Source: Terrabacter sp. MAHUQ-38 (GTDB lineage: Bacteria; Actinomycetota; Actinomycetes; Actinomycetales; Dermatophilaceae). From it: a stretch of 64,000 bases of DNA. Shown here piece after piece: positions 36,290 through 44,922 of the stretch (its first letter is position 1; each line of letters starts with the position of its first letter). The DNA lies in NCBI RefSeq assembly GCF_014518425.1, contig NZ_JACVCU010000008.1:62001-126000 (forward strand). The letters are read 5' to 3'. The notes below the pieces were generated by a model that was not told where the DNA came from, did no database searches, and was given only the letters and a program-made list of their open reading frames with translations. The position numbers and the translations under genes were made by a program.

Positions 36290-37791
36290 GCCGCACCTTC
36301 GTCGGCATGCCGACGTTCCCGGTGGCCGCACGCGAGGCCGTTGCGGACACGCAGCTGCGGCGCAACCTCGGTCACGCGACGGCGACGATCCGGGCCAGGC
36401 GGACCGCCGCAGTCGGCGAGGTCGACGACTGGGAGGCCTTGCGCGTCAAGGGCGCACAGGCCAAGGACCGTGTGCTCGCCGACCTCGACACGTACCTCCT
36501 CCAGCTCGAGGCGCGGCTAACGGAGGCCGGTGCGACCGTGCACTGGGCCCGCGACGCCGCCGAGGCCAACGCCATCGTCGTCGCCATCGCGAAGGATCGC
36601 ATCGCGGACGACCCGACCCCCGAGGTCGTCAAGGTCAAGTCGATGGCCACGCAGGAGATCGGACTCAACGAGGCGCTCGAGGCGGCCGGCATCCACGCCT
36701 GGGAGACCGACCTCGCCGAGCTCATCGTCCAGCTCGGGGACGACCTGCCCAGCCACATCCTCGTCCCGGCCATCCACCGCAACCGCGCCGAGGTGCGCGA
36801 GATCTTCCGCCGCGAGATGGTCACCGTCGGGCGTCCCGCACCTGACGACCTCACCGACGAGCCGGCCCGTCTGGCCGAGGCCGCGCGCCTGCACCTGCGC
36901 GAGAAGTTCCTGCGCGCCAAGGTCGCCGTGTCCGGCGCCAACTTCGCGGTCGCAGAGACCGGCACGCTCGTCGTCGTCGAGTCCGAGGGCAACGGCCGCA
37001 TGTGCCTGACCCTGCCCGACACCCTCATCAGCGTCGTCGGCATCGAGAAGCTCATCCCGACCTGGGAGGACCTGGCCGTCTTCATGGAGCTGCTGCCCCG
37101 CTCGTCCACCGGTGAGCGGATGAACCCGTACACCTCGATGTGGACCGGCGTCACGAGCACCGACGGCCGGCCCGACGGACCACAGGACGTGCACGTCGTG
37201 CTCGTCGACAACGGCCGCACGACCGTGCTCGCGGACGTCGTCGGCCGGCATGCCTTGCGGTGCATCCGCTGCTCGGCCTGCCTCAACGTCTGCCCGGTCT
37301 ACGAGCGGGTCGGTGGGCACGCGTACGGCTCCGTCTACCCCGGCCCGATCGGCGCCGTCCTCGGCCCGCAGCTGCGCGGCCGGCAGGGCGCCCTCGAGCA
37401 GTCGCTGCCCTACGCCTCGACGCTGTGCGGCGCGTGCTTCGACGCCTGCCCCGTCCGCATCGAGATCCCCGAGCTGCTCGTGCACCTGCGTACGAAGGTC
37501 GTCGACGACCACCGAGGTGGCGTGCCCACTCCGGAGGCTGCGGCCAGGAAGGCGGGCGCCTTCACCTTCACCAAGGCCTCGCGGCTCGAGAAGGCACAGC
37601 GCGCGGCGACGGCAGCGGGACGGCTGCTCGGCCGCCGGACCCACCTCACCCGGCTGCCGTGGCCGCTCTCGGCGTGGAGCGAGGCCCGAGACGCTCCGGC
37701 ACCGCCCACCGAGAACTTCCGGCAGTGGTGGGCGCGCACCCGCGCTGGTGACGCCGGGGATGAGCGCGGCCCCCAAGGGGAGGGCCAATGA
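36286..37791 (+). CDS. lutB: L-lactate oxidation iron-sulfur protein LutB (first copy)
   Basis: A 501-residue subunit. It has an N-terminal LUD domain (ATIRARRTAAVGEVDDWEAL, then KVKSMATQEIGLNEALEAAG). The central VSGANFAVAETGTLVVVESE and NGRMCLTLPDTLISVVGIEK follow, then two [4Fe-4S] motifs: CIRCSACLNVCPVYERVGGH and TLCGACFDACPV. The start overlaps the LutA stop and the stop overlaps LutC, giving translational coupling of the complex. Confidence 0.93.
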   Translation: MSRTFVGMPTFPVAAREAVADTQLRRNLGHATATIRARRTAAVGEVDDWEALRVKGAQAKDRVLADLDTYLLQLEARLTEAGATVHWARDAAEANAIVVAIAKDRIADDPTPEVVKVKSMATQEIGLNEALEAAGIHAWETDLAELIVQLGDDLPSHILVPAIHRNRAEVREIFRREMVTVGRPAPDDLTDEPARLAEAARLHLREKFLRAKVAVSGANFAVAETGTLVVVESEGNGRMCLTLPDTLISVVGIEKLIPTWEDLAVFMELLPRSSTGERMNPYTSMWTGVTSTDGRPDGPQDVHVVLVDNGRTTVLADVVGRHALRCIRCSACLNVCPVYERVGGHAYGSVYPGPIGAVLGPQLRGRQGALEQSLPYASTLCGACFDACPVRIEIPELLVHLRTKVVDDHRGGVPTPEAAARKAGAFTFTKASRLEKAQRAATAAGRLLGRRTHLTRLPWPLSAWSEARDAPAPPTENFRQWWARTRAGDAGDERGPQGEGQ

Positions 37792-38450
37792 CTGTGCAGG
37801 GCGGTGTCCCGGACACCAGCGAGGCCCGCGCCGCGATCCTCGAGCGAGTTCGAGCCGCATTGTCCGCCAAAGGAACTCACTACCCCAGGACAGACTCGCC
37901 GGAAGGCCGGCCCAGCGACATACCCGCGCCCGCGGGGACCACGCACGCGGTGACCGAGCTGTTCGTCGAGCGTGTGGAGGACTACCGTGCGACCGTCGTC
38001 AGGTGCCCGTCCACGGGGCTGGGGGCGGCGCTCGCGGCGGCGCTGGGGGAGGCGTCCTCCGTCGTCGTGCCGGCAGGCTTCGGCACCGACGTACCCGGGC
38101 AGCTGCTGCGCGAGCGTGACGTCGCCGACGTGCACGCCGTCGAGGGCATCGACGCCGTGGTCACGACGGCTGCGCTCGCCATCGCCGAGACCGGGACGAT
38201 CGTGCTCGACCACGGTCCCGGGCAGGGACGACGTGGGCTCAGCCTGCTGCCTGACCTGCACGTGTGCGTCGTGCGCGCCGACCAGGTCGTGCTCACCGTC
38301 CCCGAGGCGGTCACTGCCCTGCGCCCCAGCGTCATGGCGGGTCGGCCCCTGACGTGGGTCAGCGGCCCCAGCGCGACGAGCGACATCGAGCTCGACCGGG
38401 TCGAAGGGGTGCACGGCCCGCGTACCCTGTGCGTCGTCCTCGTCGAGTAG
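37788..38450 (+). CDS. lutC: L-lactate oxidation protein LutC (first copy)
   Basis: A 220-residue LUD-domain subunit. Characteristic segments are VEDYRATVVRCP, the strand AETGTIVLDHGPGQGRRGLS, HVCVVRADQVV and the highly conserved SGPSATSDIELDRVEGVHGP near the C-terminus. The ATG overlaps the LutB stop. It ends the plus-strand fucose/lactate operon and is convergent with a quinone-reductase remnant. Confidence 0.92.
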   Translation: MTVQGGVPDTSEARAAILERVRAALSAKGTHYPRTDSPEGRPSDIPAPAGTTHAVTELFVERVEDYRATVVRCPSTGLGAALAAALGEASSVVVPAGFGTDVPGQLLRERDVADVHAVEGIDAVVTTAALAIAETGTIVLDHGPGQGRRGLSLLPDLHVCVVRADQVVLTVPEAVTALRPSVMAGRPLTWVSGPSATSDIELDRVEGVHGPRTLCVVLVE

Positions 38451-38467
38451 CACGCCGGGGTGCTGCG

Positions 38468-38728
38468 TCAGGTCATGGTGAGGACGACCTTTCCCTCGGC
38501 TCGCCCGGTGCGGACGTAGTCAAGGGCGCCGCTCGCCTCGTCGAAGTCGAAGGCCCGGTCCACGACGGGCTTGAGTGCTCCGGAGTCGACGATCTTGTTG
38601 TCGAGCGGGTTCACACCTGCTGCGTGGATCCGGACGAGCACGTCGCGCTCGCCGATCTCCGGAGTCGGCAGCCCGCCCACGCGGGGCACGCTGTCCTTGC
38701 CGTACTGGTTGACGATGAAGGCTTTCAG
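38468..38728 (-). pseudogene. Zinc-type quinone oxidoreductase with internal deletion
   Basis: Only 86 residues remain of an enzyme normally about 310 long. The N-terminal part (LKAFIVNQYGKDSVPR, PTPEIGERDVLVRIHAAGVN, PLDNKI) is joined in frame to the extreme C-terminus (KPVVDRAFDFDEASGALDYV, RTGRAEGKVVLTMT). The cofactor-binding middle is absent. The first codon of the matching region is CTG, with no ATG or GTG at the expected place. A single in-frame deletion of about 220 codons is inferred; the product cannot be an oxidoreductase. Confidence 0.8.
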
Positions 38729-38883
38729 GGGTGGGTGGACCTCACGGGGTTGGGCGGCCGGCGGCCGACTGGTGGGTTGAGGCACAGGCTGACGCGTCGC
38801 TCGAGGAGCGCGGCCGAGAGAGGGTGAGCTCGGGAAGCAGCTCGGCGGGTAGAAGATGGCCGCGGCGCCGCGGTGTCCACTGG

Positions 38884-39597
38884 TTACGCGTGCGCCGCCG
38901 TCAGCTGCGGATAGACCGCCTCGAGGGGCGCGCTGAGCCCGGCCTTGAGCTGGACGGACGTCTCGTCGGCGAGGACCTCGTACTCGCCCGCCTCCGTGGC
39001 GTCGAAGACACGGCTGACGAGCACCGCCGGGTCCAGCTTCGGGTCGGTGGTGTGTGCCGCCATCGCGGTGTCGACGTACCCGACGTGCACGCCGACGACG
39101 TGCACGCCCGCGGGGGCCAGCTCGAGACGCAGGGAGTTGGTCGCCGACCAGAGGGCGGCCTTGGTCGCGCTGTAGATGCCGGCGACGGCGTACCAGCTCA
39201 GGGCCGAGTGGATGTCGATGATGACCGACTCGTCCTGCGCCGACAGGACAGGGGCGAACGCGCGCGCGAGGAACAACGGGCCGAGGAAGTTCGTCTCGAC
39301 ATTCCGGCGGATCTCGTCGTCCGTGTGGGTGAGGATCCCCGCGCTGGCGGGCGACGCCCCGGCGTTGTTGATCAGCACGGTCACGTCCGGCGCCGCCTCG
39401 ACGGCCGCCTGGATGGAGGCGGGGTCGGTCACGTCCAGGGTCAGGGGCACGATCCGTTCGTCGTCCCACGTGCGGGGTGTGCGAGCGGTGGCGTAGACCT
39501 TCGCTGCGCCGCGGGCGAGGGCTTCGTGGACGAAGTGCGTACCGATTCCGCCGTTGGCGCCGGTGACGAGAACGACTGCTCCGTTGAGTGAGGACAC
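38884..39597 (-). CDS. Short-chain dehydrogenase/reductase
   Basis: A 237-residue SDR with TGANGGIG near residue 12, INNAG near 83, and catalytic Tyr142/Lys146 in YSATKAALWSATNSLRLELA. Pairing with the neighbouring quinone-reductase remnant and the divergent TetR gene is typical of small stress- or quinone-related SDR loci. Substrate is unknown. The 128-bp stretch between its stop and the remnant holds nothing recognised. Confidence 0.85.
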   Translation of the reverse strand: MSSLNGAVVLVTGANGGIGTHFVHEALARGAAKVYATARTPRTWDDERIVPLTLDVTDPASIQAAVEAAPDVTVLINNAGASPASAGILTHTDDEIRRNVETNFLGPLFLARAFAPVLSAQDESVIIDIHSALSWYAVAGIYSATKAALWSATNSLRLELAPAGVHVVGVHVGYVDTAMAAHTTDPKLDPAVLVSRVFDATEAGEYEVLADETSVQLKAGLSAPLEAVYPQLTAAHA

Positions 39598-39682
39598 GAG
39601 GTTCCTTCTTTCCTTGAGGGTGTGGGGCTCCGGTCATGGGAGAGTGAACGGAGGCATGTTCGAGCCGATCCAATAGCGACTA

Positions 39683-39698
39683 TCCTCATAACTGAGGA
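39683..39698. promoter_or_regulatory. 6-bp inverted repeat between SDR and TetR genes
   Basis: TCCTCA, four bases, then TGAGGA. It lies in the 130-bp divergent promoter, 29 bp from the TetR start and about 86 bp from the SDR start. It is a plausible TetR operator, though shorter than usual. Confidence 0.4.
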
Positions 39699-39727
39699 CG
39701 ATCAGGTTCTATTCCGGAGGAGCCCAC

Positions 39728-40330
39728 ATGTCTCCCACCCCCCAGCCGCTCGGACGGCGCGAGCGCAACAAGCAGGACAAGCTCGACCGCATCGTCGCCG
39801 CGGCCAGCGAGCTGTTCGCCGAGCGAGGCGTCGACGAGGTCACGACCCAGCAGATCGCCGACAAGGCCGACATCGGCACCGGGACGCTGTTCCTCTATGC
39901 CAAGACCAAGGGCGAGCTGCTGCTGCTCGTGCAGAACGCCCACTACGCCGAAGCACTTCAGCGCGGCCGGGCAGAGGCGGAGACCGCCCCGGACACGCTC
40001 GAGGCGGTGCTGGCGATCCTGCGGCCGATCGTGGAATGCAATCGCGCCCAGATCGAGAACGGGCGAACGTACCTGCGAGAGATGGTCTTCGGCAACGCGG
40101 AGGAGCCCCGCCACGGCGAAGCGCTCGCCATCGCCTCGCAGACCGAGGAGGCGGTCGCCGCCGCGCTGCGCCGAGACCGACGGATCGGCGAGGACGATGC
40201 TGCGAGCCTGGCGCGAATCGTGTCCGCCGTGATGTTCCTCGCCATGGCGGCAACCGTGAACATCGCCTCGAGCGTCGACGAGATCGTGGAGGACATCCGC
40301 GGCCAGCTCGGCGTCCTGCTGTCTCGCTGA
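39728..40330 (+). CDS. TetR-family transcriptional regulator
   Basis: A 200-residue repressor. The N-terminal HTH (DRIVAAASELFAERGVDEVT, TQQIADKADIGTGTLFLYAK, TKGELL) is followed by an all-helical ligand domain typical of the family. ATG follows CCGGAGG. It is divergent from the SDR at 38884 and probably represses it, with the promoter palindrome at 39683 as candidate site. Confidence 0.88.
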   Translation: MSPTPQPLGRRERNKQDKLDRIVAAASELFAERGVDEVTTQQIADKADIGTGTLFLYAKTKGELLLLVQNAHYAEALQRGRAEAETAPDTLEAVLAILRPIVECNRAQIENGRTYLREMVFGNAEEPRHGEALAIASQTEEAVAAALRRDRRIGEDDAASLARIVSAVMFLAMAATVNIASSVDEIVEDIRGQLGVLLSR

Positions 40331-40420
40331 CTGTCTCGCTGGCGACCGCGCCGCAAACTCCGCTCAGCGACCACTCGCTGGGATGGTTCGGACGCACCTC
40401 TTGACACGGGAGAGCCGCGT

Positions 40421-40433
40421 TGTAACGATAAAC
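40421..40433 (+). promoter_or_regulatory. LacI-type half-palindromic site, distal
   Basis: TGTAACGATAAAC lies directly after a TTGACA -35-like hexamer (40401-40406), so it overlaps the expected -10 region. On the reverse strand it reads GTTTATCGTTACA and shares TTTATCG with the proximal site. It probably belongs to the LacI regulator at 43829. Confidence 0.45.
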
Positions 40434-40486
40434 CGCAGTTCGCCACCCTTCCGAACTACGCGAGGCCAGGGGCCCGACCATCCGTC

Positions 40487-40502
40487 GGTTTTATCGATCA
40501 AT
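40487..40502 (+). promoter_or_regulatory. LacI-type site, proximal
   Basis: GGTTTTATCGATCAAT has a central CG and near-palindromic TTTATCGATCAA, the usual LacI-family geometry. It is about 50 bp upstream of the binding-protein start and about 67 bp from the distal site, allowing looping. Confidence 0.45.
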
Positions 40503-40551
40503 CCCACGCACGAACTCGTCCGCCCAGGACGCGTAGCAACGGAGGTACGCC

Positions 40552-41898
40552 ATGGGGTACAACGCTTCTCTCGACCGGCGCAGTTTTCTCACCTGGTCCG
40601 CGGTCGGCGCCGCGGCAGCTCTCGCTGGATGTACGACGCAGGGTGCCACGGGCGCCGGCGGTGCCGGCGGTGCCGGAGGCAAGGGCGTCACGGTCATGGG
40701 GGTCGCCGACGACTTCCCCAAGGACCTGCTGAAGATCTGGAACAGCAAGCACCCGGACCTTCCGGTCAAGATCATCGCCTACGACGAGACCCGCCTCAAC
40801 GCGATGCTCGCGGCGGGCAACCCGCCCGACCTCGTCCGGGGCCTGGGGGCTCAGCAGGCCGGCTTCCTCGCCAGCAGGAAGATCGCCCGGCCGTTGGATG
40901 ACTACATCGCCAAGAGCTCGGCCTTCAAGGTCAGCGATCTCGACCCGGTCAACGACGTGTGGCGCTGGGACGGCACCAAGCAGGGAGAGGGCCAGATCTA
41001 CGGCCTGACCAAGGACTACAGCCTCGACATGATGCTCTGGTACAACTCGAGGCTGTTCGAGTCGGTCGGGGCGACCGCACCCACCGCCGAGCGCCCCCCG
41101 ACGTACGACGACATGCTGGACGTGGCCAAGGAGCTCACCAGCGTCAAGGGCGGCAAGGTCCTGCGCTACGGGATGTGGAGCACGGCTCCTGCGGTCGAGG
41201 GCATCCACGCGATGATGGCCACCACCGGTGTCCCGCTGTTCGCCGAGGACCTCAAGACGGTCGACTTCAGCTCCCCCGAGGCCCAGAAGGCGGTGCTCTG
41301 GCTCGCGAACGTCGCGAAGGCCAAGGTGGGCTACACGCTGCTCGACCCGAACCCCGACGGCTGGGACTGGCCGCCGTTCAGCGTGCAGCGTGAGGCGATG
41401 GCGCAGGCCGGCTACTGGTTCGCGGGTGCCGTCGCCGGCGGCGAGGGCACGGGCAAGTGGGCGCGCCTGGCACCGGCGCCGATGCTCGGCACCAAGCGGG
41501 TCAGCCCGACCACCTCCGCCACCGGCCACTGGATCCCGACCAAGGCGAAGAACCCGGACGGCGCGTTCGCCCTTCTCGAGTGGTTCACCGCGGGCGAGCC
41601 GGCGGTCGCGCGCGCCAAGTCAGGCTGGGGCATCCCGATCATCAGGTCCCTCGCGTCGCACCTGCCGACCGCAGAGCCCTTCCAGAAGGAGGCCCTCGAG
41701 ACGCAACGGGCCGAGAGCCAGTACGCCACCGTCCTCACCTTCTCGCCCTACGCGACGGTGACGGCCCTGTCCGCCACGGTGGCAGGCCTGTTCCCGCAGC
41801 TCGTCAAGGGCGGCATGACGATCGGCCAGTTCGCCGACCAGGCCAACGACAAGTGCAACCAGCTCCTCGCCGAGGGTGTGTCGCGGGTCGGGGGCTGA
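40552..41898 (+). CDS. Sugar ABC transporter binding lipoprotein (family 1, Tat signal)
   Basis: A 448-residue extracellular solute-binding protein. The signal has twin arginine (DRRSFLTWSAVGAAAA) and lipobox LAGC, then a Gly/Ala repeat linker (GAGGAGGAGG). The mature part has the maltose-binding-like pattern VTVMGVADDFPKDLLKIWNS, WYNSRLFESVGATAPT, AQKAVLWLANVAKAKVGYTL and HWIPTKAKNPDGAFALLEWF. ATG follows GGAGG. With two permeases downstream and no ATPase, it would use a shared ATPase encoded elsewhere (MsiK type). Arabino-oligosaccharides are the inferred ligand from the two GH51 genes. Confidence 0.88.
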   Translation: MGYNASLDRRSFLTWSAVGAAAALAGCTTQGATGAGGAGGAGGKGVTVMGVADDFPKDLLKIWNSKHPDLPVKIIAYDETRLNAMLAAGNPPDLVRGLGAQQAGFLASRKIARPLDDYIAKSSAFKVSDLDPVNDVWRWDGTKQGEGQIYGLTKDYSLDMMLWYNSRLFESVGATAPTAERPPTYDDMLDVAKELTSVKGGKVLRYGMWSTAPAVEGIHAMMATTGVPLFAEDLKTVDFSSPEAQKAVLWLANVAKAKVGYTLLDPNPDGWDWPPFSVQREAMAQAGYWFAGAVAGGEGTGKWARLAPAPMLGTKRVSPTTSATGHWIPTKAKNPDGAFALLEWFTAGEPAVARAKSGWGIPIIRSLASHLPTAEPFQKEALETQRAESQYATVLTFSPYATVTALSATVAGLFPQLVKGGMTIGQFADQANDKCNQLLAEGVSRVGG

Positions 41899-41899
41899 C

Positions 41900-42874
41900 A
41901 TGTCCGCGGCGTCCTCCTCGGTGCACCCCGCTTCCAGACCGCGTTTCTACCAGACGACGCGCTGGCGCCAGGGTCGAGACTTCTACCTGTTCGTCTCGCC
42001 ATGGGTCGTGGGCACGATCCTGCTCACGATCTTCCCGCTGGCCTACGCCTTCGGGGTCAGCCTGACGAACTGGGACGGCATCAGCCCGGGGTTCCGATGG
42101 GTGGGCTTCGACAACTACGCAAAGGTGCTGTCGAACCCAGAGACGTGGGCGAGCCTCGGTCGGACCGGCATGCTGGCCCTGGTCGTGGTTCCCATCACCG
42201 TGGTCGGGAGCCTGGTGCTGGCGGTCCTGCTCAACAACAAGGTCCGGTTCCGTGCCGGCTGGCGAACGCTCATCTACCTTCCGGCTGTGGTGCCGCCCGT
42301 CGCGGCAACGTTGACGTGGAAGCTGCTGTTCGAGCGCGACTCCGGCGCCGTCAACGCGATCCTCGGCCTCTTCGGGCGCGATGCGGTCAACTGGATGACC
42401 GGCCAACAGGTCTTCATCGTCCTCATCGTCGTCATGCTGTGGGGGATAGGCGGTGGCGTGATCATCAACCTCGCTGCGCTGCAAGACGTTCCGCAGGAGC
42501 TGCTCGAGGCGGCCGAGCTCGACGGGGCCGGCCACTGGCGGCGGTTCGTCTCCGTGACCGTGCCGACCATCTCGCCGGTGCTGCTGTTCCAGTTCGTCAC
42601 GACGACCATCGGCGTGCTGCAGACCTTCGTCCCGGCACTGCTGCTGTCACCTGGCTCGGGGGCCGCGGCGATCACCTCCGTGCCGGAGTCGAACCGGCTG
42701 TTCATGATCGATGTCTATGCCGAGTACTTCGCGTTCTCGCGGTACGGCTACGCCTCCGCGATGCTCTGGCTCTTCTTTGTCGTGATCCTGCTCATCACCG
42801 GCATCTTCTTCAAGGTGAGCGGGCGCACCGTGTTCTATGCGGTTGATCCGTCGGCAGGTGGAAGGAATGACTGA
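41900..42874 (+). CDS. Sugar ABC transporter permease (MalF-like)
   Basis: A 324-residue inner-membrane protein with six hydrophobic segments (FYLFVSPWVVGTILLTIFPL first). It carries the conserved coupling-loop motif LQDVPQELLEAAELDGAGHW, which contacts the ATPase. ATG 41900 directly follows the binding-protein stop, behind a GGGGG ribosome site. Its stop overlaps the next permease. Confidence 0.88.
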   Translation: MSAASSSVHPASRPRFYQTTRWRQGRDFYLFVSPWVVGTILLTIFPLAYAFGVSLTNWDGISPGFRWVGFDNYAKVLSNPETWASLGRTGMLALVVVPITVVGSLVLAVLLNNKVRFRAGWRTLIYLPAVVPPVAATLTWKLLFERDSGAVNAILGLFGRDAVNWMTGQQVFIVLIVVMLWGIGGGVIINLAALQDVPQELLEAAELDGAGHWRRFVSVTVPTISPVLLFQFVTTTIGVLQTFVPALLLSPGSGAAAITSVPESNRLFMIDVYAEYFAFSRYGYASAMLWLFFVVILLITGIFFKVSGRTVFYAVDPSAGGRND

Positions 42875-43811
42875 CACCATGGCGAACTCACTGAAACAGG
42901 CCAAGACGCTGAGGGACCCGACGATCGACCCTGTGACCGTGCGGCAGAGCCGGCCGGGGCAGGACGAGGGGGACCGCCGCGAGCGCAGCCGACGACACCG
43001 ACCGAGCCGAGTCGTCTTCACGATCCTGCTCGTCGTGTCCCTGCTCCTGCTCTTCCCGGTCTACTGGATCTTCGTGACGGCGTTGAAGTCGCCGAACCAG
43101 CTGGCCTCCGGGGGGACGCTCCTCTGGCCGGCTCCGGCGCACTTCGAGAACTTCATCCACGCGGTCACCGACATCGCCTTCCTCGTCTACGCCGCCAACT
43201 CGGTGTTCCTCTCGACGGTTTCGGGCCTGCTGACGACCCTGTCGTCGGCGCTCGTCGGATACGGCTTCGCGCGGCTGCGGGGACCCGGCAAGAACGTCCT
43301 GTTCGGTGTGCTCATCGCGATGATGATGATGCCGGGAATCATCACCCTCATTCCCACCTACCTGCTCTTCGCCCGGGTCGGCCTGGTCGGGACGTACTGG
43401 CCGTGGGTGCTGTGGGGAGCGGCGGCCGCGCCGTACCTCATCTTCCTCTACCGCCAGTTCTTCGCCGGGCTGCCGAAGGAGCTCGAGGAGGCCGCGGTGC
43501 TCGACGGGTGCTCCCAGGCCCGGATCTTCTGGCAGATCTTCCTGCCGCTGTCCAAACCGGTGCTGGTGACGGCCTTCGTCATGTCCTTCGCCGGAGTGTG
43601 GGGCGACTTCATCTCTCCGATGCTGCTGCTCGACAACAGCAACACGACCCTGGCGGTGGCCCTCACCAACGGATACGTCAACGAGAAGGGGTTCCCGCTG
43701 AACAACCTCATCGCGGCCGGCGCGATTCTGTACGTCATTCCCCTGGTACTCATCTTCGTGTTCATCCAGCGAAGGTATGTGCAGGGCCTCAGCGCCACCG
43801 GCATCAAGTAG
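42867..43811 (+). CDS. Sugar ABC transporter permease (MalG-like)
   Basis: A 314-residue second permease. It has a basic, disordered N-terminus of about 45 residues, then six helices and the coupling motif GLPKELEEAAVLDGCSQARI. Start options are 42837, 42867 and 42879; I prefer 42867, seven bases after AGGTGG and overlapping the upstream stop. Partners are the gene just upstream and the binding protein. Confidence 0.86.
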   Translation: MTDTMANSLKQAKTLRDPTIDPVTVRQSRPGQDEGDRRERSRRHRPSRVVFTILLVVSLLLLFPVYWIFVTALKSPNQLASGGTLLWPAPAHFENFIHAVTDIAFLVYAANSVFLSTVSGLLTTLSSALVGYGFARLRGPGKNVLFGVLIAMMMMPGIITLIPTYLLFARVGLVGTYWPWVLWGAAAAPYLIFLYRQFFAGLPKELEEAAVLDGCSQARIFWQIFLPLSKPVLVTAFVMSFAGVWGDFISPMLLLDNSNTTLAVALTNGYVNEKGFPLNNLIAAGAILYVIPLVLIFVFIQRRYVQGLSATGIK

Positions 43812-43828
43812 GAGCAAGGGGTACAACG

Positions 43829-44836
43829 ATGGTGACCATGGCCGATGTCGCGCGAATCGCCGGCGTCTCGACGATGACGGTGTCGAACGTGCTCAACGAC
43901 CGCAAGGCCGTGAGTGACTCGGTGCGCGAACGGGTGATCGAGGCGGTCGAGACCTCCGGCTATGTCATGAACCACTCCGCGCGTGCCCTGCGCAAGGGCG
44001 CCACCGGCGTGATCGGTCTGGCGGTGCCCGGGTTGGACAACCCCTACTTCAGCCTGCTCGCCGACCGTGTCATCGCCCGAGCGGGCCAGCTCGGCTACCG
44101 GGTCGCGATCGAACACACGAGCGCCGAGGTCGAGGGTGAGCTCGCCGCCGTCGCGACCTCGCGCAGCCTCGACTACGACGGGCTCATCATGACTGCGGTG
44201 GAGATCGGCCCCGAGGAGGCGCAGCGGCTCGCACGCACCATTCCTCTCGTGCTGATCGGCGAGAGGTCCGTGGGCGGCTCGGTCGACCACGTCGCCATGG
44301 CGAACGTCGAGGGCACCCGGGCCGCGACAGCGCATCTCATCGAGCGAGGCTGCCGCAGGATTGCGTGGGTCAGCGTGCCGGACCCCGTGGACGACACGAA
44401 CAACGTGCTGTACCTGCGCCACCAGGGGTACCTGCAGGCTCTGGAACAGGCAGGGCTGGAGCCGGACCCCGGTTTCAGGGTCCACCCCGGGGGTCTGACC
44501 TTGAGCGGGGGCCGCGACGCGGCGCACCGACTCGTCGACGATGGCGTCGACGTCGACGGGGTCGTCGCCGTCACCGACTCCGTCGCCCTCGGCGTGCTGC
44601 GCGGACTCGCCGACCGTGGGGTGCGTGTGCCGGACGACGTGCGCGTCGTCGGTTTCGACGACGTCAACGAGGCGCAGTTCAGCGTGCCCTCGCTGTCGAG
44701 CATCCATCCCGGACACGACTGGATGGTCGACACGATGCTCACCCTGCTCCTCGAGCGGATCACCGGTACGAGGACGGGCACCGGGCTCGAGCTCGTGGCC
44801 CCGTACGAGCTCGTCGTCCGGGAGTCCTCTGCCTGA
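43829..44836 (+). CDS. LacI-family transcriptional regulator
   Basis: A 335-residue full-length LacI protein. The HTH/hinge is MADVARIAGVSTMTVSNVLN with the hinge helix NHSARALRKG. The periplasmic-binding-like ligand domain contains IGLAVPGLDNPYFSLLADRV, DYDGLIMTAVEI, AWVSVPDPVDD, VDGVVAVTDSVALGVLRGLA and VVGFDDVNEAQF. ATG is seven bases after AAGGGG, 17 bp past the permease. It probably controls the arabinoside operon through the sites at 40421 and 40487. Confidence 0.9.
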   Translation: MVTMADVARIAGVSTMTVSNVLNDRKAVSDSVRERVIEAVETSGYVMNHSARALRKGATGVIGLAVPGLDNPYFSLLADRVIARAGQLGYRVAIEHTSAEVEGELAAVATSRSLDYDGLIMTAVEIGPEEAQRLARTIPLVLIGERSVGGSVDHVAMANVEGTRAATAHLIERGCRRIAWVSVPDPVDDTNNVLYLRHQGYLQALEQAGLEPDPGFRVHPGGLTLSGGRDAAHRLVDDGVDVDGVVAVTDSVALGVLRGLADRGVRVPDDVRVVGFDDVNEAQFSVPSLSSIHPGHDWMVDTMLTLLLERITGTRTGTGLELVAPYELVVRESSA

Positions 44837-44922
44837 CCCCGACTGCCCAGCACCCTCCGACACAGCCCGACACACCGTGCAGAGTCCCGCGCGGACCTCC
44901 TTCACCTTCCATGGAGACAGCC

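Noticed and set aside
38449-38464. 5-bp hairpin AGCAC-GCCGGG-GTGCT at the lutC stop as a terminator
   Set aside because: Only five pairs, overlapping the stop codon; too weak to claim.
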